Assembly: GCA_021234155.1 (NCBI GenBank)
Contig: JAJEKV010000030.1
Span: 14,248,222-14,312,221, forward strand
DNA length: 64,000 nt
Source: Isoetes taiwanensis
Lineage: Eukaryota; Streptophyta; Lycopodiopsida; Isoetales; Isoetaceae
Direction of reading: 5' to 3'
Shown here: positions 32,436-45,402 of the stretch, piece after piece
Layout of the letters: each line of letters starts with the position of its first letter
How positions within the stretch are numbered: the stretch's first letter is position 1
Notes under the pieces: generated by a model
Told to the model about the DNA's origin: nothing
Seen by the model: the letters and a program-made list of their open reading frames with translations, nothing else
The model's database searches: none
Position numbers and translations under genes: made by a program

Positions 32436-32482
32436 CAAGAAATTTATCGCGGCGGCCAAGGCCGCCGCGAACATTTCTTTGG
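32436..32482. repeat. GC-rich perfect hairpin, copy 2
   Basis: The same 24-base core as at 27424-27447 (stem TCGCGGCGGCC with its complement), with the same ACAAGAAA left flank and a TTTCT right flank. The two copies are 5 kb apart in direct orientation. Confidence 0.82.
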
Positions 32483-33887
32483 TTCGACACTGTGCAAAAG
32501 AACCACTTGTCTAAGCTACTTGGTGCAAAAGAACAATTAACACAAACTATGTTTGCCTGAGATTCTGCAAATTCTTTCAACCTACAAAGAAATGGAGGAA
32601 CATTTAGAGGTTTTAACATGGGGGATCTTAACTTTCATTTGCATACTGGTTGTTTGCATACATCCTCTACTTCTCCTTTTTTTTCTTCTCTCAAAGCTTA
32701 AAACGATCCTACTGGCCCAAAGGTTTAAAGAGGGAAACCCTTCCAGTGACTCGAGTGGATTTGAATTGATTTGCAAATCTAAGGCAAAGGTTGCTAGCAT
32801 TGTTGTGATTTTTTTTATTGCGCTGATTTCAAATATTAGAATCCTATAAGAATTATCACAGGGTTTAGATATTATAGCTACATTGACCAAAGGAGTTATG
32901 GAATCAACATCAGATCGAATTTTCTAAGCATGTAAGGTTGTCAATCTGCATTAAGTTTGTCAGCTGCAGGGAACTGCAGGGAATTGGCAATAAACAGGTC
33001 TTCTAAATTCTTCAGCATTTTCCTCCATTTTCCTACATAAAACTACTGCTCCAATGTCTAGCTATTTCTATGGCTATTTTCTCTTTTCAAAATTTAAACT
33101 TATAACCATTTAAGAAGGTCTAAGCCATTGGTATCGTGCCCACTTTCAAAAGCTTCTGGAAATTATAGTGAACACGAGTGCCACTATGAATAGCAATCAT
33201 TTATTACTAACAGGGACATTAGCGATGCTCTTCAACAAACTTACAACAATTCGAAGCCCTAAATTATCAAACTTAATAAAGACGGGCAACTCTGGTCTGT
33301 ATTCATGAGTAATGTCCAAGATTCTATGGCCTTCGGTTCCTAAAAACATAATATGAGGATTACTATAATAATCCTGCAGCTCTGTTCTGGCTCTGTTCTG
33401 CAGCTTTGTTCCCCATCTCTGTTAATGCGGGCACATACATCTTGAAAGGATTGAAGTGGAGAAAACGTCTGAAGAAAGAGGTTAGATCCAAAATTTAAAT
33501 TTTCGGTGCCAGCTTGATCCGGCATTCGCATATATAAAAAGCGATCTCCACTCTATGATTCTGAAATTTTTGCTCAAATCAGCTCTGCTGTCTGCTCCAG
33601 TCGATGTCATTTGATTGCTCCCAAGTAAGTATATTCTTACTTCCTATTTAGATTTATGCAATGTGTTCCTTGAACTTGACACAAATCCTTGGTATGGCCG
33701 CTATTATGGCATTGATTTGTGCAATAAGGGCGTAAATACAATCTTGCATGTGAGTTTTGTTGACGTGCTAGTTGGTTATACCTAAAATAGTACCCAGCTA
33801 GTTGGTTATACCATCTTCACATTGTTTGTGGTTGTTGCGACTTGCTTGACAAAACTTACCCCAACATTTTTTAACATCTTTGAGCTT

Positions 33888-34240
33888 AATAATTTTAGCT
33901 ACAATTACATCATCTTTTGTAGAATTAGAGTTCAATAATTTTAGCTACAATTTCGTCATCTTTTGCAGAATTAGAGCTCTTTTGGAGGTTTAAAGTTTGA
34001 AAACCTTAGAAGCATCTAAGTTAGAACTCGTAAGCCAAAACTCTACCTAAGACTCTATTCTTTAAGTGTAACTCTACCTAAGACTATTCTTTAAGTATTA
34101 GTATTTACATCTAATGCTACGAAAGTTTTTAGGGGTTTAAAGTTTGAAAACCTTAGAAGCATCTAAGTTAGAACATGTAAGCCAAAACTCTACCTAAGGC
34201 TATTCTTCAAGTAATAGTAGTTACATCTGATGTTACGAAG
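33888..34240 (+). repeat. Local tandem duplications
   Basis: A unit of about 46 bp beginning AATAATTTTAGCTACAAT occurs twice (33888 and 33934). A unit of about 147 bp beginning GGTTTAAAGTTTGAAAACC then occurs twice (33987 and 34134), the second copy carrying an internal deletion. Non-coding. Confidence 0.8.
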
Positions 34241-35308
34241 CACTATTTAAAGCACTTTGAAAATCATGTTACTCAAAAAAACCATGACTTCTCAAAACGT
34301 CAACCTAAAATATACATGCCTTACAACAAATTTGGTGCCTTTGTCACCACACAACCCCTTGTAGTACTTGAAAAATCGATGGGCGCAAATTATAACATTC
34401 GTACTACATAGCGTTATACATTTGCGTAAACATTTCTCCTGTTAACATCATAATGAGCGAAGTCAAGGCATTCCAATCAACAAATAAAAATCAACAATAT
34501 TAGAGCCACTGGGCATTGGCAAATCTGTCTTTTGAAAACAAAAATCCCGTAGGAAAAATCTGTCTACCGAATGAATAAAGCTCCAGCTAAACCATTCAGC
34601 CTTGATCTTCAATTCCTAAACAAGAGCATAATGCACATGTCATGAGTATTTCTTTATCATACTTTCTACTGTAAGGAAGCATGCAATACATTAGCTGTTA
34701 ATTAAATACCAAAAAAATGACAATGTTTTCTTCATCTACTAGTCCTTACCATGCAACAGAAGTTCTTCATGCGAGGCTCCAACCATAATTTTAAAACCAA
34801 CATTCTATTAATCTCCACTAGATCTGTAGCTTGAAGAGCCGCAAAAGCCCATAACCCATAACGTGGTCGCATGTCCAATCAGAAGCAGACTTTTGATAGG
34901 GTGCAGGCATGCCCATTTCTCTTAATAGCAGATTTTCCTCATTTATCATGCCCATTTATCATAGTGTCTTTGGCAACCTAGCAGCAAATATGTGCAGATG
35001 CTAATATACCAATCACACTACACAAAAAAATAATGGCTGACCTTGCATGTATACAAAATCACATTATTATCTATGCTAAGATAGTAGATTCAAAAAGGGA
35101 CAGAATAATGATTCTAAAACACCATTCAAAATATCTGGGCGCACACAACACGTACTTGGAATCATCTTCAATGCTTGCAGATGCTCTGCATACAATGTCT
35201 GCATCTACATCCTAGAGGCATCCTTTTCATCTTGATGCATGCTGACTGAAGTTCTGCACAACATATCTTGCTCATACCCTGAGTCACCTAAGTTATAAGA
35301 TCATTTTC

Positions 35309-36555
35309 CTAATCATAACCCTTTCCGGCTACACCATATGTAACCTTTTCAGCTGAGAATCTGCAATCTTCTCCCTCAACAGGGGCAGCCTTACAATATT
35401 CAATATCACATGCTGGTAACCTAGACATGTTACCTTGATCATATCCTCGACCACTCACCACATCACTATCTGAACCTGATATATCCTCCTCGGGCTGATT
35501 CCTTTCAACCAAGACCAGCTTTTCAAAAGCAAGCCCTGATATTCTGGACTAAGCATCATCATCTTCAGAATTACATGCATTAGGGGTGGCCACATGATCA
35601 TTTTTCTGCCTTCAACGGCAGATTTTGAGGCAAAAACGGAAGTGGAGGCCTCCATCTTGAAGTCGGAGGCCAGTTTTCAATCTTCCATTCTTGCAGGGGA
35701 GCATCCACAAAAATTAGTGCAATCTGCTGGTTCCCCTCTCTTCTGAAGCTCTTCCCCCTTTATTCTGCCACTCTTCACCTCTCTGGTATCCGCTCTCGTA
35801 TGAAATTGAGATACGGAGGTGGAGGCAGCAAATATTGCATGTGGCCACCCCTATTGCTCCCACCCACATGCATCTTTCGTAGGGCTCTCCAACACATGAG
35901 TTAAGAAGCCAGAGGAATTCTCTGGAGAACAATCTGCTTCTTTGGGTTTAACACACGGCTGCAGACCTACTATTTGAGATTCACCATCATTTACAGATGG
36001 CTTTAGAGTCTGCAACATTGGAGGGACACTATGAGACGCATTGGCAGTGGCCATAGCTAGGATTGAGGCGGTGCCATTTGCTCTCGTCTCTGCTCTGCAA
36101 AATTGGGCAGCCATAGCTAACGAATTGGAGCTTGTCGAAGCTTGTGCAATCTGCATAACACGATTTTCAACATCCCTAAAGAATGCAAACAAACAATGCA
36201 AACAAAATACAGATGGTTCCAAAAGAAGCCGGCATTCTGTTGGGCTCAGAGCAGGCCTGTACTCTGAAAAAAGCCTGCCGGACTTCAGAGCTGCTGAATT
36301 TCTTGCCAGATTGCCCATTTTGGATGTCGCTTAAGCTTCTGGACTTCCGTTTTGGGGCTTCTTTTCTGGACTTTGCTTAGAGTTTTCTGAGCCTTGATCG
36401 CCCAGGCTTTCCCTCTGCAACAGTTCTGCAGCACACCATCCAAATCGCCCAGAGCTCGTCCATGAACCTGCCTCATTGATTGAAAAGGGCAAAAGATGCA
36501 AATAGCTAAAATTGGTCGGATCCAAGAGCGTTAAGACCTCATCAAAGTTGCGCAA
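35309..36555 (-). other. Possible decayed or multi-exon gene, not recognised
   Basis: Three minus-strand frames lie in succession: 36555-36331, 36318-35851 and 35512-35309. The middle one reads DVENRVMQIAQASTSSNSLA and is Ser/Ala-rich with no domain I know; the last is acidic (PEEDISGSDSDVVSGRG). They could be exons of one protein, but I could not define convincing splice sites, and stops fall between them. Confidence 0.25.
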
Positions 36556-39500
36556 GGATCTGCAAAGCTTTGCTGATCACGATATTTTATCACAAGGGCT
36601 CCAATCCATGGAGATGGGCAGGAGCTATAGACACGAACATGGTAAAGCAGCAAGGCAGGAATCCTAAACCTAATCGATGCCCCCTGTTATCCTTAGCTAA
36701 CCCAAACGCAGTTACGACGTCTCTCTGGCAGTTCCGATCCAGTTTATGATGTCTTGTTGCCGCCATAGCTCCTCCTGCTCGCTGCCATGGCCATCGCTTC
36801 TATCGGTTGCTAGGCGTCAAGATCTTTGACGAAGAAAAAATACGTGGCAACCAAACATTGAAATAGATTGCGGCCCAGAAATATTGTGTGCGACAAAAAC
36901 AGAAAATCAAAATATGAAACTGACTTATATATGTGTAGATAGACAAGATCACTTACCCTTCTTACCATTAAACTCTAAAAAACATTTTAGTCCTGACCCA
37001 GTAAGTGGAATATTAAGTAGGGTGGAATCCAATTTTGTTCCACGAATTACCTTGTGGAGAGAATGAGGCTTCAAAATAATGGTAAATGTGTCTATATATA
37101 ATATGAACTGTTAAATATAATATGAGGCTTCATATAAGAACTGTTAAACTATAATACAATCTGCCGGCATACTGACTGTATCTGTTCCATTGGTAATCCA
37201 CAGATAAGAAATACTGAATTAACTTGGACTTCAAAATACTCTTATAAAATACAGCATTTGCAAGACTAATATGCTACAATAATTGTTCTTGTGCAAGTTT
37301 CATGTGCCTGCCAATTTCTAGTAATGTAATGCTCAAGTCTTTCTTGAAACATAATATAACTGTTGCACAAACTTATTGTAGCTGCGTGCTTGTGCACTTC
37401 AAGTACATCCTAATCTCACCATTTAAAATTGACAGTAATATTAAACCAAACCTCCTTCGCCACACCAAAATGACACTAAAATGAACTGTAAGCTTATCTT
37501 TCTCAATCTTTCTTATCTTCCTACCATATTGCAGTGCAAAAAGCTTATTGATCTTTAGAACTTGCCAGTAGCTTTTGAAAACTTCCACATTATCGTCATG
37601 AAAGAACATCTGTGATTATGTATAACATCTGCTTCTGGCTTTCGTACCTTGCATGAAAAATTCTTTCTGAAAGGAATATGGAAAAGAGATTATCCGTTAA
37701 CCAAACAAATTGGCAATGTTATTCACAAACATTATTCTCTTACCTACTTCAAAGGATCTCTGCAACTAAAGAATTTCCTGCCTTAGATTCTTGCCTTATA
37801 TCTCTAATACCTGCAACAAACAAAAATGACGTCTCAATCCATACATGCACACAAAAATGCAAGTTTCCCCATAAATGCACAAAGCCCTGTTCGAAAATGC
37901 TTGTAGTAAAGAAAAATAACAAAAACTGGAGGATTCAAGGCAATTAAACAAATATCAATAGAACCTGGCGGTTTTTTTGGACACCAGAAGACTCACAGCA
38001 TCCGAATCCAGTGAAAAGAATCCGAACCGCTCCCTTTGCCACTAAATTACCTCGCAAGAAGAAACATAAAATGAAGTCAGCCGCTTTAGAAGCCCTAGAT
38101 TTGCGAACCCCGCATCAAATAGAGTTGTGGACCAAATAGAATCTTATAGTACACGAATGGAGTAGCCGCAGGCCATGATGTGAAAATGCACGGCCTAAAA
38201 ATGGCGATAGCTCTGTTTGCAAAAGGCATGGAGAAGACAAAATAAGTTATCGGTTTCAAAATAATGGTGCTCGAAACCTGAAGAAAAAACATGGATTAAG
38301 CAAAGACAATAACTTCACCCAAAGACACCGACCCTAAAGAACCAAAAAAATTTTACACGAAGTTGCACCGTGAAGCTCCAACCCGGTAATGGTGATGCTA
38401 AACCTAAGGTGTAATGGCGAGAGAGCGCTCTGTCGGCAGACAAAGCGGAATGCGACCATGGCTCAAGATGCTTTGCGACATGGCGGATGATTTTTTGCGG
38501 ACTTATTCCACCCCATATCGTAATTGAGCATTAAGCATCAAAAATCGAAGAACCTGCAAGACCCACATGAAAATCAAACCTGTAATAGCAGAAAAAGAGA
38601 TAACTGAAGGATTCGGTTCCGTTACATTCAAGCAAGTTAAACACGCTTCTTGAAGAGGAAAAACTAGAGCTCCGGTTTTGCGGTTCATACCCTAAATGCG
38701 AGTATAGTCAAAGTAAGGAGACTAGTCTGGCCGGCTATGGGAGAGAAGAGCTCCTCAAAACTCGCCTTAAGAGCTCCTCAAAACTTCGCCTTTTTGCATT
38801 TGCGAGCGGAGAGCAGAGGATTTGCATTTGATGGAGCCGGATATATTCAAAGCGAGATAAGAACTTCACACACACACCAGGATAATAAATCTTCATGAAG
38901 GGTTGCTTCATCGGCAAGCAACGCCTTCAAGGGAAGCAAGGATTAACTGGAAGCAGGCCATAGCACCATATCGACAGATTCGGCAGATTGGAAATCGTGA
39001 GAGATATGCACCCTGATCGTCTCCTATCACTATCACGTGGCGGGACTGAGATTTTTCTACTTATTTTGATTTGGAAATTCAATAGAAGCGGGGCATCGCA
39101 TGTGGTGGTCGTCACCGAAAAAATTCTTTCCCTATTTTTTAAGAACAGAAAACACACTGCTTTATATATGGTATGATATATATATATTGTTATGGCGAAA
39201 AAATTGCCATTTTGGCGAAGGTGGCCCCGTAATATTTATATTTTAAATAAAAAATATCCATGCTCTTATTAAATAACCAGTTGACATTGTCCTGGAAAGC
39301 AGGAGATACAATATATCTAATATTTATTAGAGGGACTGTTACTATCATTACTAGAATAGCCCCTTGTTGAATGCAATTAAAATAGTTTTGAACTACTAGC
39401 TGCTAACTGAAATTCACATAGTTCTTGCCACAATAAACATGGGTAATACATGCACAATTTTCCAATACAGAAGAGGACCGGGCAGGTTAGGTTGTTAAAG

Positions 39501-39631
39501 GGACAACGAACAAGTTATCGATGAGGCCAGATTTGCAATGCTATCGGCCTCTTTAGTGTAGATTTCTTTAACACCCATTTGTTAGGATTAATACCCAATT
39601 GCTAGAGTTCTAGATCTGCAGTCCGTCTATA

Positions 39632-41843
39632 ATGTCTCGCAGCTCTAGCAGAAACGATGAGGTATTGTTTAAACTACTCTTAAAAGGGGTTTTTCCTAAT
39701 TCGTTGTTGCCATGCTCACCTTATTCATCACAGGCACGTTTTTGCGGATTTGGCTACCTTTGCTGTGAATTCCTCCGATTCTTTTGGCTTCATCAATTAA
39801 TCAGAAAATGGTTCAATATTGAGGCAAGTGGAGATGAGTTTAGTGCCGATGAGGATGATTTTACTGTTGAAACTGATGATAAAGGTAGTATTGCTTAGTT
39901 TTGCTGCTGGAATCGAGAAAGTTAAGATACTGTACTTGAAGTGTGTTATAACTTTTACTTGATATAATTTTTTGCAGACTCTTCGCACACTCATGAGAAC
40001 GAACCTTCGTATAGTGATAAGAAACAAATTACAAATCTCAGAGGTTCATTAGTATTCCATTTGTAGTAGTGGAAGGACCACTTAGGTCATAGGCAGCTCC
40101 CTAATTTGCTCATCTTCACATTTGTCAGGTTCATATGAAAAGAACATGATCCAGAAAAGTTTAGAAGTGAAGTTTATGAAGCAAAAAGTCCAGAAACAAC
40201 TTAAGTAAGGTTGAAATTAAGGCTTTTCTCTTTATGGCTCTATTTGTTCAATCGTTGTTTGTGCATGGCTGTCGAGCAGGATCTGTGTGGGAACGTGGAA
40301 TGTTGCAGGGAGGGTTCCACCAAGTGATGTGACATTGCAGGATTGGCTATGCTTAACGGATATGGCAGATATCTATGTCATAGGGTATGTTGGAATTTGT
40401 CATAAATTTCGTGATGTCATTGTCCTGAAAATAAGTTTATTTCTGAGCTTTGATACTTTTGCTCGTTTCCAAGGTTTCAAGAGATTGTCCCATTAAATGC
40501 TTCAAACATATTGTGTATGGAGGATGTTGGTCCAACTATTACATGGGATACTTTAATTCGTCAAGCTCTCAATGATAAAAGTGCAGCCGAGGCAGGAGGA
40601 ATTTGTGCAGAGGGGGATAACCTTGGTGTCAGCAACTTGACTGGTCCTTTTACATATGCAGAAGTGAAGTCAGTATCAATTGAAAACGATGAAGGAAGCC
40701 CAATAAGGTCATATGAATCATTTAACTCCCATGATAATATTACTGAGGATGAAACATTACCACTTCTTTCATCCTCGTTATATTGTTCTCATGGTCAATA
40801 TGTACGAATTGCAAGCAAGCAGATGGTTGGAATATATCTCACAATTTGGATCCGACAAGAGCTTCGACATGCAGTTAGCAACTTGCTAGTTTCATGCATA
40901 GGACGTGGACTTATGGGCTATATGGGCAATAAGGTAATTTTACTGTTTCTGTGTCACGAGATTAAGCTGCTGTTTTGGTTCCTATTATGACTTAATCTGC
41001 ATGCTTCAGGGAGCTATTTCTATCAGCATGTTGCTCTATCAAACCAGCTTTTGCTTCATATGTTCCCACCTAACTTCGGGAGATAATGAGGGTGACCTTT
41101 CTCGAAGGAATGCTGATGTCATAGAGATTCTAAGAAAAACAAGCTTCAATCGGTCATCTTTTCTAGAACTCCCAAACAGCATTTTGGACCATGAGTGAGT
41201 ACTTTGTGGCTGTACCAATATGGGACTGAGTGTGTGTGTATATTTTTCCATCTTTCTCATGCATTTGTTTTATCTTGATCAGCCGTGTAATATGGTTTGG
41301 GGATTTGAATTATCGACTTAATGTCCCAAAGACAGAATTGAAGTTATTGTTAACGAAAAAGGATTGGGAATCTCTTCTTCAAAGGGATCAGGTAGGAAAC
41401 TGTAATCTGCTGCAATATGCGCAATACCTTGGATGTAGGATTTGTTACTGAAGATCTTTAACATAGGGTGAATATGTTGGGTTACAGCTTAGGATAGAGC
41501 AGAATGCTGGTAGGGTTTTCCGAGGCTGGCAAGAGGGTTCAATCATATTTGCTCCTACGTACAAGTATCTATTGAATTCCGACATGTATGCAGAGGAGAC
41601 ATTATCAGGTCACAAAAATCGAGCTCCTGCCTGGTAAGAATGCATGAACTTCACTCTTAGCAAAGCATACAATTCATGTATTTACAAAGAGTATATGTTT
41701 GATGTTTTAGGTGTGACCGTATATTATGGATTGGCAAGGGCATGAAGCAACTCACTTATGTACGTGCAGAATCTACACTTTCTGACCATCGGCCTGTCAG
41801 TGCAATATTCGTAGTTGAGGTTGATGATGAAGAAGTTTCATAA
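39632..41843 (+). CDS. Inositol polyphosphate / phosphoinositide 5-phosphatase, 10 exons
   Basis: Ten GT-AG exons join without a stop into 1461 nt (486 residues): 39632-39661, 39734-39884, 39978-40043, 40129-40204, 40280-40384, 40474-40933, 41010-41194, 41283-41391, 41488-41633, 41711-41843. Recognisable parts are the plant N-terminal box RKWFNIE, then [32 protein letters not shown] and [14 protein letters not shown]. The catalytic motifs are WFGDLNYRL (exon 8) and PAWCDRILW with [10 protein letters not shown] (exons 9-10). The enzyme removes the 5-phosphate from inositol phosphates or phosphoinositides in the cytosol or at membranes, damping calcium and lipid signals. The start was chosen as the first ATG in frame with exon 2; an upstream leader exon cannot be excluded. 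Confidence 0.92.
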
Positions 41844-42828
41844 TGAAGCTCGAGGATCCATGCCTTTAAATCTAAATAAGGGTATTTATCTATTCCCGTG
41901 AAGTAAAGACTGCTTGCTTATGTTAAACTTGTTTTTGGTACCTGGATTGTTATCTAAGGCGAATTGATAATAGTGTCAGCCCACTTAAAGGTTTCTTCGT
42001 AGTAATAGTGCTTGAATGTTTTCTTGTACTCTTTTAGATGCCCACTTATTATGGTATAAACATTGTGGAAAAGTACGTAACATGCATTTGGTAACCAAAT
42101 AGAAGTGATAGACATTACACTTTCTAAAAATCAGGTTCCCTACCACGAATGTTCCTGCAGCATGTCTCAGCTTTCGTGATTGAAATCCTTTTCACATATT
42201 CCTTTGCAGTAGTATTGGCAGAACAGGCTTGCTAGCATCACACTGATAAAGTCCAAACAAATGAATGCTTGGGATGTCTTTGAAACCAAAATGCCCATTA
42301 TTGTTGTAATAACTTCCAAGAGGTCATATCAAAGAACTTCCATGGACACATGGTTTCGAAGGGACCATTCCTTGGTTAGCTTCTTAATATGTATTAATCT
42401 CATCTCAAGGCGTTTGTGCAATGGCATATGTAGCTTGGTAACTACACATATTTTATGTCAGAAATGGAGATGCATTTGTCATTCTTAATTTCAACTTTTT
42501 AACCCCCTATATTTTTGGCACCCCATTTGTCTGGAAACAGCATATATATGAGTGCCTTCTTCTTCTTCTTCTTCTGCTTGCTTTATGTCTACAGTATGCT
42601 GAAGGTAATGGATACATACGTGGTGTAACTGCAGCAACAGATTGGAAGCAGAGCAAATGGTTTAAATCCTGTAGCAAATGACATGTGTGTAATTGCAGCA
42701 ACAGATTATGGGCATGATCAGAGAAGCACAGCAAATGCTTCAAAGCCTGTAGCAGGCGAAATTTCCATTATCCTCCTGTTCTTTACTGGTATTGAGCCTA
42801 AATGGTGAATCTTTATGGGCTTTTTTAG
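41844..42828. other. Downstream region of the 5-phosphatase gene
   Basis: Probably 3' untranslated and intergenic DNA. A short repeat built on GCAGCAACAGATT occurs twice near 42630 and 42697, and CTTCTTCTTCTTCTTCTG is a small triplet tract near 42558. No gene supported. Confidence 0.4.
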
Positions 42829-43083
42829 GGTCCTATGTCTCTGAATGTAATTTATCATAACAAGCAGAAAAGCACGGAACAACTCTCAGCATTTATCAAC
42901 GATATTGCTGAAAACTCTCCTGGATTTTATAAACTTGCTGTTGTCAGGTAATTAGATCGGATTCTATATGCCAAAAATATATGATGTTTATGGGGTCTTG
43001 CCCTTTGTCTTTCAGAGATCAACAGACTCAAAACTGAACAATGGTACAAGACAAAAGGCTGGGGGATTTACAAGCAGTTGATG
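42829..43083 (+). other. Two exon-like segments of an unrecognised gene
   Basis: After a TTTTTTAG acceptor an open segment (about 42831-42947) reads GPMSLNVIYHNKQKSTEQLS, then AFINDIAENSPGFYKLAVV, and ends at a GTAATT donor. After a TTTCAG acceptor a second segment (about 43018-43083) reads in one frame INRLKTEQWYKTKGWGIYKQ and ends in a stop. Both look like conserved protein, but the phases of the two segments do not join exactly. The upstream exons are not visible, so this may be a gene fragment. Confidence 0.4.
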
Positions 43084-44056
43084 TAAGACGTCTTAATACA
43101 GTATGTTCTTATGCCATTCCACTTACCCACTTTGTTCCCTGCAGAATGGAGCATGGAACGTGTTAGAAAATACATTAATAAATTTGCTAATAGTGCCGTT
43201 CATATGTAAATTGTCGAGTTAATACTGCACGGAGGGGCTAGCTGCCAAAACAATTATGCAACAAATCAAGGAGTTGCCAATTGATCTCTAATATTGAGTT
43301 GTCAAGTAAAAATGTCTTTATTTTATTTTAATTTTTTATGGTTAGGTGCAGTCCTGCCAGGATGCCCAATCGCATATTGCCACGTGGACAATTTTCTTTC
43401 GTGGATGATCCTCTTCTGTCTTGTTGTTTACTTGCATTCTGAGTTGTTTTACCCTGCATTTTGGACAATTTATTTGCATTCCAGGCTGTTTACCTTGCAT
43501 ATTTACCTTGCAATTTGCTTGTAATCCATTGGCTTCCAATATCTATTTTAAAAATAAACTTAAAAATGATTGCCCAAATCAATGGTGCCCTATTCCAAAT
43601 GGATGCATCATAACTGAAGCAACGGATCTAGTCAGTAAACTTGAATTTGAAGGATATCGAAGGAATGCTCCTTTGTTTTATGTTGAACAAATGAAATATG
43701 ATACGGCATTTTGGATGCTTAAATTTAAACAAAGATAAGGTTGGCAAATTTTCTTGTACTATGATTCTGTTAATGGTTTGGCGGAAAATAGGGGCTAGGG
43801 TTTCGTTGCTATACGTCTGAGCATGGTGGCTGCCTGATCGTCGACTCCATGTGTTGGGGGAGATGGCGCCCATGCCGCGCGACCAGATGCTGTTCCCTCT
43901 AGTTTGAGCGTGGTTCGCATATGGGATGCCAGGAATAGCTCAAAGTCCTTGGTCGATTCTGTATAAAGCCTGGCTTCCCGGGCCCTCGATGCACACTCGA
44001 TTTGCAGCTATGGCTGTTCCGTCTTCTCCATCGGGTATTGTTTATTAACTTCATAG

Positions 44057-45378
44057 ATGTTTCTTCGTAGGCTAGCCAGGGGTGTGTCCAAGGGCTGTTT
44101 GGATGCTGAGGGGGGGCCTTTTGAGAGTAGTGCAGTGGCAGCATGTCATGACTTATGGAAAGGCTTCAGCCTGTCTGAAGATGCCAACATGCACAAGAGC
44201 AATTATGAAGAGGTTCCTGGGGTTGCTGCTGGCGATGGCCCTCAGGCCAGTCATGCATTTGAGGTTATAAATTTGTCTGAGGCCCATGTTCTTCCAGGTG
44301 ATGTTGTTCCAGGTGGAGATAAGGCAGAGGTGTCTACTGTATTTAACTTCACTAGGAAGCTCCCTGTTTTTTAAGACAGGGGGGCCGGGGAGGCAGGTAT
44401 TTCCTGGAAACAAGAAATTGGCAGTGAGAAAGAAAGTGCTTGTGAAGCCTCAAAGAGCCTTTGTTCCACAGAGAGATCAGCCCTCTTCAATGGATGTCAA
44501 TGTGACTGTTAGCATAGGTGGAGTGGATGTGTGGGACGATGTATACAATTCTGTATGTAGGTTTCTAGATACAGAGAATCATTAGTTTAGAGAGAGGCTC
44601 AGACTTGAATCACCTTCATATGCAATGCGTGTTTAGAATTGGTTTGTCAAGCCCCATAGCAGCGAATGTAAGGCTGAAGAGGTATTTGGGATGGGACACT
44701 CATAAGCCAGCTGGTGCCGTTATTCTTTGCAAGGCACTGAGGGATACAAAGCTGCACTGTTATGAGGGGATGCTGGAATACTGTCTCAAGGACATGGGGA
44801 AGATGTATCATAGGCACCACATGAAGTCTGTCACTGCTGAACAGATTGAGTGTGGAAAGGACTTGTATGCACTTTATGGAGCTGGTGACATCAAGAATTG
44901 CGTCACACTTGATAACAGGAACCTGTTTGCAAAAGCCAAGCATTTCCAGGCCTACCATGGAAAGCGACAACTAACTGCATCTCTGATTTAAATCGTTTGC
45001 AGCATGCTTCACACGGAGAAATTTGTGTTGAGTGATGCTTGGGTCCTTCTATCCAACACAACCTTCATTTCACAGCAGCGCATGGAGGCTGCGTGGCGTC
45101 TAACACTGAATCCAAAGCATGCCTCTCATGGTGATGTTAGAAACATTGTGTATGGCCTTCCCCCTGGACTAGTGCCAGTGGAACGGGTGGGAAAGCGTAG
45201 GAGGAGATTTCGGGATGCCGAGGCTCTGGTTGATGTCCAAGAAGATGATGCTAATGAGGAAGATAGCAGCCAAGAATGTAGAGAGGAAGCAGTTGAGCCC
45301 CCTGCAGACATACCCTTGACTGGCTGCCCTGCTTACATCCCCCTTAATTTTGGAGATTGCTCCTTTTTTGCTCCGTAA
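44057..45378 (+). pseudogene. HUH endonuclease (Rep-like) of a Replitron-type transposon
   Basis: The N-terminal part (44057-44585) runs through two frames and ends VDVWDDVYNSVCRFLDTENH. After a one-step frame change the nuclease continues from about 44581 with LERGSDLNHLHMQ; HLH at 44611-44619 is the metal-binding His-hydrophobic-His motif. Then come RLKRYLGWDTHKPAGAVILC and CYEGMLEYCLKDMGK; the YCLKD at 44779-44793 fits the Tyr/Lys motif of Rep proteins, which nicks DNA and stays bound through the tyrosine. A stop at 44989-44991 interrupts the frame, which goes on to an acidic tail ending at 45376-45378. In this family the enzyme starts rolling-circle transposition in the nucleus. The frame change and the stop make it a pseudogene. 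Confidence 0.62.
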
Positions 45379-45402
45379 GTAGAGGTCCTTTTTCATTTAC
45401 TC

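Larger units (their letters stand above)
31611..39631. other. Long interval, mostly non-coding
   Basis: About 8 kb before the 5-phosphatase gene. It holds the second GC-rich hairpin (about 32448-32472), a block of local duplications (33888-34240) and a weak candidate gene on the minus strand (35309-36555). The rest shows no supported feature. Confidence 0.5.

Noticed and set aside
32553-32849. Small membrane protein of 98 residues with a hydrophobic segment
   Set aside because: Single short frame with low-complexity Leu/Phe runs and no conservation signal or context.
41844-42500. Additional 5-phosphatase exons downstream of the stop
   Set aside because: The frame ends naturally after the [10 protein letters not shown] motif, as in the family; following frames show no related motif.
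43421-43738. Frame of 105 codons before the HUH element
   Set aside because: The end of it (PLFYVEQMKYDTAFWMLKF) looks protein-like, but there is no start, no splice structure and no recognised family, so it was not called.
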